Part shown: positions 1-7,926 of the stretch, piece after piece | Position numbering within the stretch: the stretch's first letter is position 1 | Layout of the letters: each line of letters starts with the position of its first letter | Assembly (NCBI RefSeq): GCF_004337475.1 | Contig: NZ_SJZJ01000023.1 | Location: 1 to 64,000 of the forward strand | Direction: 5' to 3' | Length of the DNA: 64,000 nt | Origin: Nocardioides jejuensis | GTDB lineage: Bacteria > Actinomycetota > Actinomycetes > Propionibacteriales > Nocardioidaceae | Program-made: the position numbers and the translations under genes | Notes under the pieces: generated by a model | The model's input: the letters and a program-made list of their open reading frames with translations, nothing else | Databases searched by the model: none | Told to the model about the DNA's origin: nothing

Positions 1-30
1 AGACTGACAGTTTCGCGCCGGGGTGATTCC

Positions 31-804
31 TCAGCGAGCGGCGCGTGCGACGAGCTTCGCCGCCACCTCGCGGTACGCCGCAGCGCCCTTGCTGGTCTTG
101 CTCGTCGCGAGGATCGAGCGACCGGCAGCCGGCGCCTCGGCGAACTTGATGGTCTTCGGGATCGGCGGCTCGAAGACGTCGAGCTCGTAGACCTCGGAGA
201 TCGTGTCGAGCACCTTGCGCGCGTGGTTGGTGCGGCCGTCGTAGAGCGTCGGCAGCACGCCCCAGACCTCGAGCTTGCGGTTGGTGAACCGGCGTACGTC
301 GTGGACCGTGTCGAGCAGCTGGCCGACACCGCGGTGCGAGAGCGTCTCGCACTGGAGCGGCACCAGGACGCCGCGCGCCGCAGTCAGCGCGGCGACGGTC
401 AGGACGCCGAGCGACGGCGGGCAGTCGAGGAGCACCCAGTCGTACGCCTCCCCCGCCTCGGCGAGGTCCTCGAGGACGCCCTTGAGGACCTGCTCGCGGC
501 CCGTGCGGGTCAGCAGGTCGGCCTCGGCGCGGGCCAGCTCGATGGTCGCGGGCAGCAGGTCGACGCCGTCCTCGGTCTCGATGATCACCTCGCGGGCGTC
601 GAGGCCCTTGGTCAGCACATGGTGCACCGACGCGTCGAGGTCCTCGGGGTCGATGCCCAGGGAGAACGTCAGGCAGGCCTGCGGGTCGAGGTCGACGAGC
701 AGGACCTTGTGGCCGGCCTCGGCCAGCGCAGCACCGAGGGAGGCGACGGTGGTCGTCTTGGCGACGCCACCCTTCTGGTTGGCGATCGCGAGCGTGGTGG
801 TCAT
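31..804 (-). CDS. ParA family ATPase (Walker-type, partition-like)
   Basis: A 257-residue cytosolic P-loop ATPase of the ParA/MinD superfamily. The deviant Walker A motif KGGVAKTTT (residues 11-19, signature lysine K11 and catalytic lysine K16) and the aspartate-rich strand LLVDLDPQ are intact, and DWVLLDCPPSLG follows as Walker B. ParA proteins bind DNA and ATP and position chromosomes, plasmids or protein complexes. No parB lies downstream within the window, so this looks like an orphan ParA rather than the chromosomal parAB pair. The ATG at 804 is chosen because homologs begin about ten residues before the P-loop; a further in-frame upstream extension would run antisense through the next gene. 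On the minus strand a CACAAT hexamer lies 8 nt before the ATG. Confidence 0.9.
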   Translation of the reverse strand: MTTTLAIANQKGGVAKTTTVASLGAALAEAGHKVLLVDLDPQACLTFSLGIDPEDLDASVHHVLTKGLDAREVIIETEDGVDLLPATIELARAEADLLTRTGREQVLKGVLEDLAEAGEAYDWVLLDCPPSLGVLTVAALTAARGVLVPLQCETLSHRGVGQLLDTVHDVRRFTNRKLEVWGVLPTLYDGRTNHARKVLDTISEVYELDVFEPPIPKTIKFAEAPAAGRSILATSKTSKGAAAYREVAAKLVARAAR

Positions 805-869
805 CAGGGGCCATTGTGCCCGACGCGTGGGCCACGTCACGTGATGACCGCCCCGTGTCACCCCGCCAC

Positions 870-875
870 TACCCT
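870..875 (+). promoter_or_regulatory. Leaderless -10 (TACCCT)
   Basis: TACCCT ends 7 nt before the SDR ATG at 883. Confidence 0.45.
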
Positions 876-882
876 TGCGGAC

Positions 883-1767
883 ATGGCTGACGCGCACGAC
901 CACGACCACGTCCACGGCGACGACTGCTCCCACGAGCACGACCTCCTCCCCCTCGCCGACCAGGAGGACGGCGCAGGCTGCGGTCCCGACTGCCGCTGCG
1001 GCCAGCCGCAGACCGCGCTGATCACGGGTGCGACCGCCGGCATCGGCCACGAGTTCGCGCGCCAGCTCGCGTCGTACGGCTGGAACCTGGTGCTCGTCGC
1101 GCGCGACGAGACGCGCCTGACCGAGGTCGCCGAGCAGCTCCACGCGGAGTACGAGGTCAACGTCGAGGTGCTTGCCGCAGACCTGGCCGACCCGGCCCGT
1201 CGTGCCGCAGTCGCCGGCCGCGTGGCCGACCCCGAGCACCCGGTCGACCTGCTGGTCAACAACGCCGGGTTCGGCCTCAAGGACAAGTTCCTCGACAACC
1301 CGTTCGCCGAGGAACAGCGCATGCACGACGTGCTGGTCACCGCCGTCGTCGAGCTGTCGCACGCTGCCCTGGGCGCGATGTCCGAGCGCGGCCATGGCGG
1401 CATCATCAACGTCTCCAGCGTCGCGGCGTTCATCCCGCGTGGCACCTACTCGGCCGCCAAGGCGTACGTGAACCGCTTCAGCGAGTGGGCGCACAACGAG
1501 TACGGCCCGCAGGGCGTCGCCGTCATGGCGCTGTGCCCGGGCTTCACGAAGACCGAGTTCCACGGCCGCCTCGGCATCGACCGCGACGCCTCGGCGCCGA
1601 AGTGGATGTGGCTCGACGTCGAGCGCCTCGTGAGCGACGCGATCAAGGACTTCGAGAAGGGCAAGGCGTTCTCGATCCCGTCGAAGCGCTACAAGGCGCT
1701 CGTGACGGCCTCCCGTGTCGTGCCGGGCCCGGTCAAGCAGAAGCTGCAGGGCCTCGGCCGCAAGTGA
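883..1767 (+). CDS. SDR family oxidoreductase with His/Cys-rich N-terminal extension
   Basis: A 294-residue short-chain dehydrogenase/reductase. The Rossmann domain starts near residue 44 with the nucleotide motif TGATAGIG (48-55), followed by NNAG, a catalytic serine in NVSSV and the YSAAK active-site pair, so the enzyme should be active on an alcohol or carbonyl substrate with NAD(P). The first 40 residues are unusual: histidines at 5, 7, 9, 11, 17 and 19, Cys15, and a CGPDCRCG cluster (Cys33, 37, 39) that looks like a metal-binding segment. The start is supported by the hexamer TACCCT 7 nt upstream and no Shine-Dalgarno. The substrate is unknown. The gene is convergent with marC, with 3 nt between the stops. 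Confidence 0.88.
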   Translation: MADAHDHDHVHGDDCSHEHDLLPLADQEDGAGCGPDCRCGQPQTALITGATAGIGHEFARQLASYGWNLVLVARDETRLTEVAEQLHAEYEVNVEVLAADLADPARRAAVAGRVADPEHPVDLLVNNAGFGLKDKFLDNPFAEEQRMHDVLVTAVVELSHAALGAMSERGHGGIINVSSVAAFIPRGTYSAAKAYVNRFSEWAHNEYGPQGVAVMALCPGFTKTEFHGRLGIDRDASAPKWMWLDVERLVSDAIKDFEKGKAFSIPSKRYKALVTASRVVPGPVKQKLQGLGRK

Positions 1768-1770
1768 GCC

Positions 1771-2391
1771 TCAGGCAACGCCGGTGACGAACGCCCGGAT
1801 CGCGTCGGCCAGCATCTGCACGGCGATCGCCGAGAGCAGCAGGCCCGCGATGCGGGTGACCAGCAGGACGCCACTCGGGCGGATCAGCCGCATGATCGGC
1901 AGCGAGAACCGCATCGCGACGTAGATGCACAGGTGCACGCCGATGATGCCCAGGACGACTGCGCTGAACGACCCCACGGAGTCGATCTCGCGCACGAAGA
2001 GCATCGTCGCGACGATCGCACCCGGGCCGGCGAGGAGCGGGGTGCCGAGCGGCACCAGGGCGACGTTCTGCTCACCCTTGACGCCCTTCTCCACGTCCTC
2101 GTCGCCGGTCAGCAGCTCGAGCGCGACCAGGAGCAGCAGCAGTCCGCCCGACGCCTGGAGTGCCGGCAGGGAGACGTGCAGGTAGTCGAGGATCTGCTGG
2201 CCGAAGACGGCGAAGGTGGTGATCACCAGCAGCGACACCGCCGGCGCCTGCCACGCTGCCCGGCGTACGACGGAGGCCGAGCGGCCCGAGGTCAGCGCCA
2301 GGAAGATCGGGATCGAGCCGGGCGGGTCCATGATCACGAAGAGCGTCACGAAGACCTCGGTGAGCAGGACGACGTCGAGGACCGAGCTCAT
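1771..2391 (-). CDS. MarC family integral membrane protein
   Basis: A 206-residue membrane protein of the MarC (UPF0056) family, with about six hydrophobic segments and the family signatures FVIMDPPGSIPIF near the N-terminus and PLGTPLLAGPGAI in the middle. The family resembles multi-TM exporters but its physiological substrate is unknown; the old link to multiple antibiotic resistance has not held up. The start ATG overlaps the stop of the upstream PHP gene by 4 nt (ATGA), so the two are translationally coupled. The PHP-MarC pairing recurs in actinobacteria. Confidence 0.88.
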   Translation of the reverse strand: MSSVLDVVLLTEVFVTLFVIMDPPGSIPIFLALTSGRSASVVRRAAWQAPAVSLLVITTFAVFGQQILDYLHVSLPALQASGGLLLLLVALELLTGDEDVEKGVKGEQNVALVPLGTPLLAGPGAIVATMLFVREIDSVGSFSAVVLGIIGVHLCIYVAMRFSLPIMRLIRPSGVLLVTRIAGLLLSAIAVQMLADAIRAFVTGVA

Positions 2392-3281
2392 GCCGTGACC
2401 ACCTCCGGAGTCGTGCGACCCGATGCAGCGGCCGCCGCGGCCGCACGCGCGAGCAGGCGTTCGTACTCGCGCGGTGCCGTCGTGTTGCAGCCCAGGTCGT
2501 GACCGACCTTGCCGGCACCGTGGTGGTCGCTGGAGCCGGTCACGACGAGGTCGAGGTCGCTGGCGATCGCACGCAGCTGCCGACGGGTGTCGGGGCCGTG
2601 GTCCTCGTGGTCGACCTCGATGCCCGCGAGACCGACGGCGGCAAGGTCCGCGAAGCCCGCCTCGTCGAGCGGACCGGGGTCGTTGCTCCTCCCCCACGCG
2701 TGCGCGACGACGCTGACGCCGCCAGCCTCGGTCACCGTGCGGATCATCGGCTCGAGCGGCGCCGCATACCGGTCGACGTACGCCGGACGGCCCGGCCGCA
2801 GGAACTCGTTGAAGGCCTGCTCCCGGTCGCGCACCACGCCGGCCGCCACGAGTGCGTCGGCCAGGTGGGGGCGTCCGACGGCCGCAGCGTCGCCGGACAC
2901 CCGGCGTACGTCGTCGAGGGTGATGTCGATGCCGAGGTCGTGGAGCTTGCCCAGGATCGCCGGCACCCGCGAGTTGCGGCCGTCGAGGACCTTCTGCAGG
3001 GCGTCGACGAGCGGACCGTAGGTCGGGTCGGGCAGGAACGCCAGCAGGTGCACGTCGCGGCCGCGGTGCCGGGTGCTGATCTCCATGCCGCGCACCAGGT
3101 CGAGACCGACCTCGGCGGCTGCCGTGGCCGCCTCATCCCACCCGGCCGACGTGTCGTGGTCCGTGATCGCGAGGACGTCGAGGCCGGCAGCCTTCGCCGC
3201 GTGCACGAGCTCCGTCGGCGACTGGGTCCCGTCACTCATCCGCGAGTGCGCGTGGAGGTCGATGCGGAGGTCGGGGCTCAC
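2388..3281 (-). CDS. PHP domain metal-dependent phosphoesterase
   Basis: A 297-residue PHP-domain protein. The N-terminal metal-binding motif IDLHAHSRMSDG (residues 7-18) and the second motif AITDHDTS are intact, and SSDHHGAG near the C-terminus completes the trinuclear site. Members of this stand-alone group (YciV/RNase AM-like) hydrolyse 3',5'-nucleoside bisphosphates or trim short RNA ends, so a role in nucleotide or RNA-end metabolism is likely. The GTG start at 3281 has TAGGCT 6 nt upstream and no Shine-Dalgarno, consistent with leaderless expression. First gene of a two-gene operon with marC. Confidence 0.9.
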   Translation of the reverse strand: MSPDLRIDLHAHSRMSDGTQSPTELVHAAKAAGLDVLAITDHDTSAGWDEAATAAAEVGLDLVRGMEISTRHRGRDVHLLAFLPDPTYGPLVDALQKVLDGRNSRVPAILGKLHDLGIDITLDDVRRVSGDAAAVGRPHLADALVAAGVVRDREQAFNEFLRPGRPAYVDRYAAPLEPMIRTVTEAGGVSVVAHAWGRSNDPGPLDEAGFADLAAVGLAGIEVDHEDHGPDTRRQLRAIASDLDLVVTGSSDHHGAGKVGHDLGCNTTAPREYERLLARAAAAAAASGRTTPEVVTA

Positions 3282-3287
3282 CCGAGC

Positions 3288-3293
3288 AGCCTA
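3288..3293 (-). promoter_or_regulatory. Leaderless -10 (TAGGCT)
   Basis: TAGGCT on the minus strand, 6 nt before the PHP GTG start at 3281. Confidence 0.45.
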
Positions 3294-3312
3294 GGGGACG
3301 CCCCCTTTCCAC

Positions 3313-3867
3313 TCACCACTCCGTGGGCGCACTGCCGAACGGGACCGCGAGCAACGGCGCACCGATCCCCGAGGCGTCCGCGAAGTGCCACGCCTCGTGC
3401 ATCAGCAGCAGCGCGGACGCGGGCCGCACCACGAGCCAGAGCCAGCGTCCGTCCGCCTCCCCTGCCAGCACCGACCGGTCGAGCTCGCCGGACACCTCGT
3501 GCGTGGAGACCGTCCACATCGGCACGGTGCTGCCACCGACCCGCAGCCGGGCGTCGGCCCGTCGGTTGGCGATGTCGGCGCCCGGGTCGGTCTGGACCGT
3601 GCCCGCCACCTTCGCGCCGAGGCCACAACCGGGCTCCTCGGCGATCGTCGTCAGCGACACCCCGCCGTCGTCGGGGCTGACGCCGTGCACCGAGACCAGC
3701 GTCGCGCGGGGCCGGCCCGGTTCCCCGACCGCACCGAAGTCCGCCACCCGCCACCCCGCGGCGAGCGGCCACGGCAGGTAGGTGGGGAACCCTGCGGTCC
3801 GGGCCAGGTGCTCCGCCATCGATGCGTACGACGGATGCTCGGGCCGCCAGAACTCGTCCGGCGCCAT
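3313..3867 (-). CDS. DUF6758-like conserved hypothetical protein
   Basis: A 184-residue soluble protein without signal peptide or membrane segment. The overall pattern (a motif like LPWPLAAGWRVADFG near residue 35, then an EEPGCGLGAKVAG block) resembles the actinobacterial DUF6758 family, which I recall lying next to PHP and MarC genes in Streptomyces. Streptomyces members carry an N-terminal zinc ribbon that is absent here. No catalytic residues are recognisable and the function is unknown. An HEAWH string near the C-terminus is discussed under rejected items. TACCGT lies 6 nt before the ATG. Confidence 0.65.
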   Translation of the reverse strand: MAPDEFWRPEHPSYASMAEHLARTAGFPTYLPWPLAAGWRVADFGAVGEPGRPRATLVSVHGVSPDDGGVSLTTIAEEPGCGLGAKVAGTVQTDPGADIANRRADARLRVGGSTVPMWTVSTHEVSGELDRSVLAGEADGRWLWLVVRPASALLLMHEAWHFADASGIGAPLLAVPFGSAPTEW

Positions 3868-3873
3868 TCCCCC

Positions 3874-3879
3874 ACGGTA
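3874..3879 (-). promoter_or_regulatory. Leaderless -10 (TACCGT)
   Basis: TACCGT on the minus strand, 6 nt before the ATG at 3867. The run of G between them could instead act as a Shine-Dalgarno. Confidence 0.35.
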
Positions 3880-3918
3880 ACCCCGTGACCCGCGCCGGGT
3901 CAGCAGGCAGCAGGGCGC

Positions 3919-4569
3919 TCAGCGCCGCGCGGTCAGCACCTCGAACGTGCCGAAGACCGTCCGCAGCCGGTGCACCCGCTCCACCCCGGAGAATCCGGTG
4001 GCGTCCATCAGCTCGGGCACACAGCCCTCGACGTTGCGCTGGGTGTTGTCGAAGCCGTCCAGCAGCTGCACCGGGAGGAACGCCGCCCGCATCAGCGGGT
4101 CGTGCGGACGGCCCCAGTCACCGACCATGAGCAGGCCCCCGGGTCGCAGCACGCGGTGCATCTCCCGCAGCGCGGTCTCCTTGAGGTCCAGCGGCAGGTG
4201 GTGGAGGACCAGCGTGCAGACGACCGTGTCGACCGAGCCGTCGGCGTACGGGAGGAGGGTGGCGGAGCCGATCTGCCAGCGGACGTCGCCGGCGTCCTCC
4301 TTGGCCTGGGCGAGCGCCATCACGTCGGGGTCGAGGTCGAGGCCGGTCACCACTCCGGGGCCGAGGCGGGACGCCAGGGCGATGGCGAGGGTGCCGGTGC
4401 CGCTGCCGACGTCGAGCACCGTCGCCGGCTCCTCCTGCGCCACCAGGTCCACGATGCGCGGTCGCCAGTGCGGCTCGCGCATGGAGACCGCGATGGCGGT
4501 GTCGTAGAAGCGCGTCAGCCCGGCGAAGCCGAGCGCCGGGACGTGCCCCTCGAGGTCGGAGCGGCTCAT
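3919..4569 (-). CDS. Class I SAM-dependent methyltransferase
   Basis: A 216-residue methyltransferase of the UbiE/Methyltransf_11 type. Motif I VLDVGSGTGTLAIAL binds SAM, the acidic residues after the second strand are in GLDLDPDV, and motif post-II reads TVVCTLVLHHL. The C-terminal region mentions no known substrate-specific motif, so the methyl acceptor (small molecule, quinone or lipid) cannot be assigned. Its ATG overlaps the stop of the upstream histidine phosphatase gene by 4 nt, so the two form an operon. Confidence 0.85.
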   Translation of the reverse strand: MSRSDLEGHVPALGFAGLTRFYDTAIAVSMREPHWRPRIVDLVAQEEPATVLDVGSGTGTLAIALASRLGPGVVTGLDLDPDVMALAQAKEDAGDVRWQIGSATLLPYADGSVDTVVCTLVLHHLPLDLKETALREMHRVLRPGGLLMVGDWGRPHDPLMRAAFLPVQLLDGFDNTQRNVEGCVPELMDATGFSGVERVHRLRTVFGTFEVLTARR

Positions 4570-5123
4570 GCGTTCCACCGTTGGATGACCGGGGTCTCGC
4601 GCTCCCAGCCGAGCACCGAGACAGTGGCGGTATCGAGGCGGAAGTGCGCGCCCGCGGCGACCGGCAGGCCGAGCCAGCGTGCGGTCAGCACCCGCAGCGC
4701 GTGGCCGTGCCCGAAGACGAGCGCCCGCTCGACGCCGCGGGTCCCTGCGACGACGCGATCCAGCCGGTCCCCCACCTCCTGCGCCGTCTCGCCGCCGACA
4801 GAGGGGTGTGTCCACACCGTCCAGCCCGGGACGCTCTCCCGGATCTGGGGCGTGGTCAGGCCCTCGTAGTCCCCGTACGCCCACTCGGCGAGGTCCTCGT
4901 TCGGCTCGGCGCCGGGGAATCCCGCGAGCTCCGCCGTACGCCGGGCGCGCAGCCGCGGCGAGGTCAGCACGAGATCGAACTCCTGCCCGGCCAGCCGAGC
5001 GGCCAACGACGACGCCACCCGCTCCCCCTCCTCGGTGAGTGGAAGGTCGGTGGTCGAGGTGTGTCGCCCGGCGCTCGACCACGCGGTCTCGCCGTGCCGC
5101 ACCAGCCAGAGCTCGGACGTCAT
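4566..5123 (-). CDS. Histidine phosphatase family protein (phosphoglycerate mutase-like)
   Basis: A 185-residue branch-2-type histidine phosphatase. The catalytic RHG motif occurs at residues 9-11 (LVRHGETAW), the second conserved arginine is in SPRLRARRTAEL, and the second catalytic histidine is in FGHGHALRVL. Such enzymes dephosphorylate small metabolites through a phosphohistidine intermediate; acid phosphatase or cobalamin-phosphatase-like roles are possible, but the substrate is not evident. Leaderless start: TAGGGT 6 nt before the ATG. Divergent from the P450 gene, with the two -10 hexamers only about 30 bp apart. Confidence 0.87.
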   Translation of the reverse strand: MTSELWLVRHGETAWSSAGRHTSTTDLPLTEEGERVASSLAARLAGQEFDLVLTSPRLRARRTAELAGFPGAEPNEDLAEWAYGDYEGLTTPQIRESVPGWTVWTHPSVGGETAQEVGDRLDRVVAGTRGVERALVFGHGHALRVLTARWLGLPVAAGAHFRLDTATVSVLGWERETPVIQRWNA

Positions 5124-5129
5124 GGTTCC

Positions 5130-5135
5130 ACCCTA
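5130..5135 (-). promoter_or_regulatory. Leaderless -10 (TAGGGT)
   Basis: TAGGGT on the minus strand, 6 nt before the ATG at 5123. It sits within the palindrome CCACCCTAGGGTGG. Confidence 0.5.
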
Positions 5136-5165
5136 GGGTGGAGGCGGCGCCCCGACCTACGCCCC

Positions 5166-5171
5166 TACGCT
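5166..5171 (+). promoter_or_regulatory. Leaderless -10 (TACGCT)
   Basis: TACGCT, 6 nt before the P450 GTG start at 5178. Confidence 0.5.
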
Positions 5172-5177
5172 GCAACG

Positions 5178-6548
5178 GTGACGACCACCGCGCGGCTGCA
5201 CCCCGGCTCCTTCCTGCTCGGCTCCACCCGCGAGCTCCTGGCCAACCAGGTCGAGTTCCTCGCCTCGACGTACGACGGGGAGCACGATGTGGTCCGCTTC
5301 CGGATCGGACCGCCGGGACCGCTGCGCCGCGAGCTGCACGCCGCACACGGCCCCGAGGCCGCCGAGCAGATGCTCAGCGCGAAGACGTTCGCGGGCTGGC
5401 GCAAGGACAACGTCTTCTACGACGAGATCCGCCTGGCGCTCGGCAACGGCATCCTCACCGCGCAGGACGACGACTGGCTGCGGCAGAAGCGCTTCGTGCA
5501 GCCGGTCTTCACCCGGGCCCGGGTCGACGGCTACCTCGAGGCGATGGTCGAGGAGATCGCGGCGATCATCGGCACCTGGGAGCAGCGGGAGGACGCCGAG
5601 GTCGACCTGCACGAGGAGATGACCGCCCTCACCCTCGCCATCGTCGCGCGCACCCTCTTCGGCGACGACCTCCACGAGCTGGCCGCGGAGGTCAGCGACT
5701 GGTCACCGGTGGCCAACGCCGCGATCCTCGGCCGCGTCGCGCTCCCCGCGCGCGTGCCGCTGGCCTGGCCGATTCCCGTCAACCGCACCATCCGCGACGC
5801 GCAGGAGCACCTGTACGCCGTGTGCGACGAGATCATCCGTCGCCGCCGGGCCGGCATCGACGTGGGCGACGACCTGGCCAGCCTGCTGATCGAGGTCCGC
5901 GACGGCTCGGACGCCCTGAGCGACGAGGAGATCCGCGACCAGATGCTCGTCTTCCTCCTGGCCGGGCACGAGACGACCTCGACCAGCCTCACCTTCGCCC
6001 TCCACCTGCTCGCGAAGCACCCCGACATCCAGGCGAAGGTGCTGGCCGAGGTCACCGACGTGCTCGGCGACGCAGCCCCCACTCCCGCGCAGGCACACAG
6101 CGGCCTGCCGTACACGACCGCTGTCCTCAAGGAGGCCATGCGGCTCTACCCGGCGGCGCCCTTCACCGGACGCCGGACGGTCGAGGACACCGACCTGTGC
6201 GGCGTACTCGTGCCGGCGGGGTCAGACGTCGTCGTCTCCACCTGGTCGATCCACCGGCGCGCCGACCTGTGGCCCGACCCCGAACGCTTCGACCCGGAGC
6301 GCTTCCTCGGCGACGCCGACAAGGGCCGTCACCGCTACGCGTGGATGCCGTTCGGCGCGGGGCCGCGCGCGTGCATCGGCCAGCACTTCTCGATGCTCGA
6401 GTCGGTTGCTGCGCTGGCCATGCTCGTGCGTGCCTTCGAGCTCGAGGACCGCACCGACGGCGACGTCCGGGTCGCCTCGGCCATCACGCTCTTCCCGCTC
6501 GACCCGGTGCGGACGCAGATCAGGCCCCGGCGGAGCGCCGGGGCCTGA
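5178..6548 (+). CDS. Cytochrome P450
   Basis: A 456-residue soluble cytochrome P450. The I-helix oxygen-activation motif AGHETTS starts at residue 262, the K-helix ExxR is Glu319-Arg322 (KEAMR), and the heme-ligand loop FGAGPRACIGQHF places the cysteine thiolate at residue 399. The sequence resembles bacterial CYP4-like or fatty-acid hydroxylase families more than the small-molecule CYP105/107 groups, so oxidation of a lipid or terpene is a reasonable guess. No ferredoxin or reductase gene is adjacent. The GTG start at 5178 is chosen from the -10 hexamer 6 nt upstream; longer in-frame extensions run antisense into the phosphatase gene. The last eleven codons form half of a terminator hairpin. 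Confidence 0.93.
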   Translation: MTTTARLHPGSFLLGSTRELLANQVEFLASTYDGEHDVVRFRIGPPGPLRRELHAAHGPEAAEQMLSAKTFAGWRKDNVFYDEIRLALGNGILTAQDDDWLRQKRFVQPVFTRARVDGYLEAMVEEIAAIIGTWEQREDAEVDLHEEMTALTLAIVARTLFGDDLHELAAEVSDWSPVANAAILGRVALPARVPLAWPIPVNRTIRDAQEHLYAVCDEIIRRRRAGIDVGDDLASLLIEVRDGSDALSDEEIRDQMLVFLLAGHETTSTSLTFALHLLAKHPDIQAKVLAEVTDVLGDAAPTPAQAHSGLPYTTAVLKEAMRLYPAAPFTGRRTVEDTDLCGVLVPAGSDVVVSTWSIHRRADLWPDPERFDPERFLGDADKGRHRYAWMPFGAGPRACIGQHFSMLESVAALAMLVRAFELEDRTDGDVRVASAITLFPLDPVRTQIRPRRSAGA

Positions 6549-6552
6549 TCTG
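6516..6552. terminator. Bidirectional terminator hairpin overlapping the P450 stop codon
   Basis: A perfect 16-bp inverted repeat (6516-6531 with 6537-6552, loop GGAGC). The P450 stop codon (6546-6548) lies inside the right arm. It separates two convergent genes and could serve both. No strong T-run follows on either side. Confidence 0.75.
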
Positions 6553-6563
6553 GATCCTGTGAA

Positions 6564-7598
6564 TCAGCGCGGGATGAAGACCCAGTAGTCGAGGTCGAGC
6601 AGGACGCCGTCGGCGTACTTGCCCTCGTCGGTGCGCAGCGTCATCGACTCGTCGCGGCCGGAGGTGGCGACCAGACGCAGGCGCAGGGCACCGACGGTGT
6701 CGGAGATCTCGGCCTTGTCGAGCACCTCGGACCACGCATAGACGGTCGTGCCCGCGAACGCCGGAGCCACGTGCGAGCCGCCGTTGATCGCGGAGATCAT
6801 CTGGGCGTTGGCCAGACCGTTGAACGACAGGGCGCGGGCCATCGAGATGACGTGGCCGCCGTAGATCAGGTTGCGGCCGTCGGGGCGCGCCTCCTTGTTG
6901 AAGTGCACCTTGGCGGTGTTCTGCCACAGGCGGGTGGCCTGCTGGTGCTCCGACTCGGTCAGCGTCACGCCGTCGACGTGGTCGATCTTCTCGCCGACCG
7001 CGTAGTCGTCGTAGCGGAACGGCTCGCCCGCGAGCGCGAAGTCGTACGCCGCGAAGTCCAGGCCCGCGGGGATCACGAGGTCCTCGACCGCGACGACCTT
7101 CGCCAGCTCCGGCAGCACGGTCTCGGGCGCCGGCAGCTCGGTGTCGCGCTTGTGCACCATCACCCAGCGGACCCACTCGAGCGCGGTCTCGCCGCGCTGG
7201 TTGGTCGCGGTCGAGCGCACGTAGACGACGCCGGACTTGCCGTTGGAGTTCTGCTTGAGGCCGATGACCTCGGACTTCGTGGACAGCGTGTCGCCCGGCA
7301 CCACCGGCTGGTGGAAGCGGAGCTCGGCGTAGCCGAGGTTGGCGACGGCGTTGAGCGAGACGTCCGGGACGGTCTTGCCGAACGCGATGTGGAACGCGAT
7401 CAGCTCCTCGACCGGGTGCACGGCCAGGCCCGAAGCGGCCGCGAAGACCGCCGAGGACGGGATCGCGAAGCGGGTCGGGTAGAGCGAGCCGTAGACGGCG
7501 CGGTCACCCTCGGTCACGGTGCGCGGCACGGCGTGCTCGATGACCTGACCGATCTGGAAGTCCTCGAAGAAGTTGCCCGGGTTCGTCTTGCTGCTCAT
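6564..7598 (-). CDS. mch: MaoC-family dehydratase, probable mesaconyl-CoA hydratase
   Basis: A 344-residue protein with two hotdog (MaoC) halves. The N-terminal stretch KTNPGNFFEDF, the phrase GKTVPDVSLNAVANLGYA and the C-terminal RLIYGGHVISMARALSFNG-type block match what I recall of mesaconyl-CoA hydratase (beta-methylmalyl-CoA dehydratase) of the ethylmalonyl-CoA pathway rather than ordinary enoyl hydratases. That enzyme converts mesaconyl-C1-CoA and beta-methylmalyl-CoA during acetyl-CoA assimilation. The dehydrogenase two genes upstream fits the step before. No ccr or mutase gene is in the window. Start ATG at 7598; an in-frame ATG at 7607 is an alternative. Confidence 0.75.
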   Translation of the reverse strand: MSSKTNPGNFFEDFQIGQVIEHAVPRTVTEGDRAVYGSLYPTRFAIPSSAVFAAASGLAVHPVEELIAFHIAFGKTVPDVSLNAVANLGYAELRFHQPVVPGDTLSTKSEVIGLKQNSNGKSGVVYVRSTATNQRGETALEWVRWVMVHKRDTELPAPETVLPELAKVVAVEDLVIPAGLDFAAYDFALAGEPFRYDDYAVGEKIDHVDGVTLTESEHQQATRLWQNTAKVHFNKEARPDGRNLIYGGHVISMARALSFNGLANAQMISAINGGSHVAPAFAGTTVYAWSEVLDKAEISDTVGALRLRLVATSGRDESMTLRTDEGKYADGVLLDLDYWVFIPR

Positions 7599-7659
7599 GG
7601 GCAGCATCCTGCCGTACGGCGGACAGCCCGCGGGACCGGTGTCCGCCGTGATGTCGGCC

Positions 7660-7827
7660 TCAGGAACCGCCGCCGGCCTTGCGTCGATGCATCTTCGGAG
7701 CGCCACCGACCACCTCGGAGCCGTGGACCTTCTCCTGCGTGGCAGCACCCTTCGCGGTCGCGTGCGAAGCGCCGTTCTTCTTCTCCAGCGCCTCGCGCAT
7801 CTTGGCCTTCAGGTCGTCGTTGCTCAT
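7660..7827 (-). CDS. DUF5302 family small protein
   Basis: A 55-residue basic, hydrophilic peptide beginning MSNDDLKAKMREALEKKNG and ending HRRKAGGGS, which matches the pattern of the actinobacterial DUF5302 family. It has no cysteines or hydrophobic segments; the central KVHGSEVVGGAPKMHRRK segment is the conserved core. The function is unknown. A clear Shine-Dalgarno GGAGGA precedes the ATG. It lies between the hydratase and acyl-CoA dehydrogenase genes on the same strand. Confidence 0.8.
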   Translation of the reverse strand: MSNDDLKAKMREALEKKNGASHATAKGAATQEKVHGSEVVGGAPKMHRRKAGGGS

Positions 7828-7926
7828 GTGTCCTCCAGGAACGCAGCAGGGCCGGGATGTGCAGGCGTCTCCACCTTCACACCCCGGCCCCGCCGGTGTC
7901 GACCGAATAGCCGGATACGGCTCAGG

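Noticed and set aside
837..844. The palindrome TCACGTGA between parA and the SDR gene as an operator.
   Set aside because: Eight bases in GC-rich DNA, unpaired with any second copy; no regulator family suggested.
3313..3867. HEAWH string near the C-terminus of the DUF6758-like protein, reading as an HExxH zinc protease motif.
   Set aside because: No third ligand, no surrounding zincin fold pattern, and related proteins as I recall them have different residues at this place. Treated as chance.
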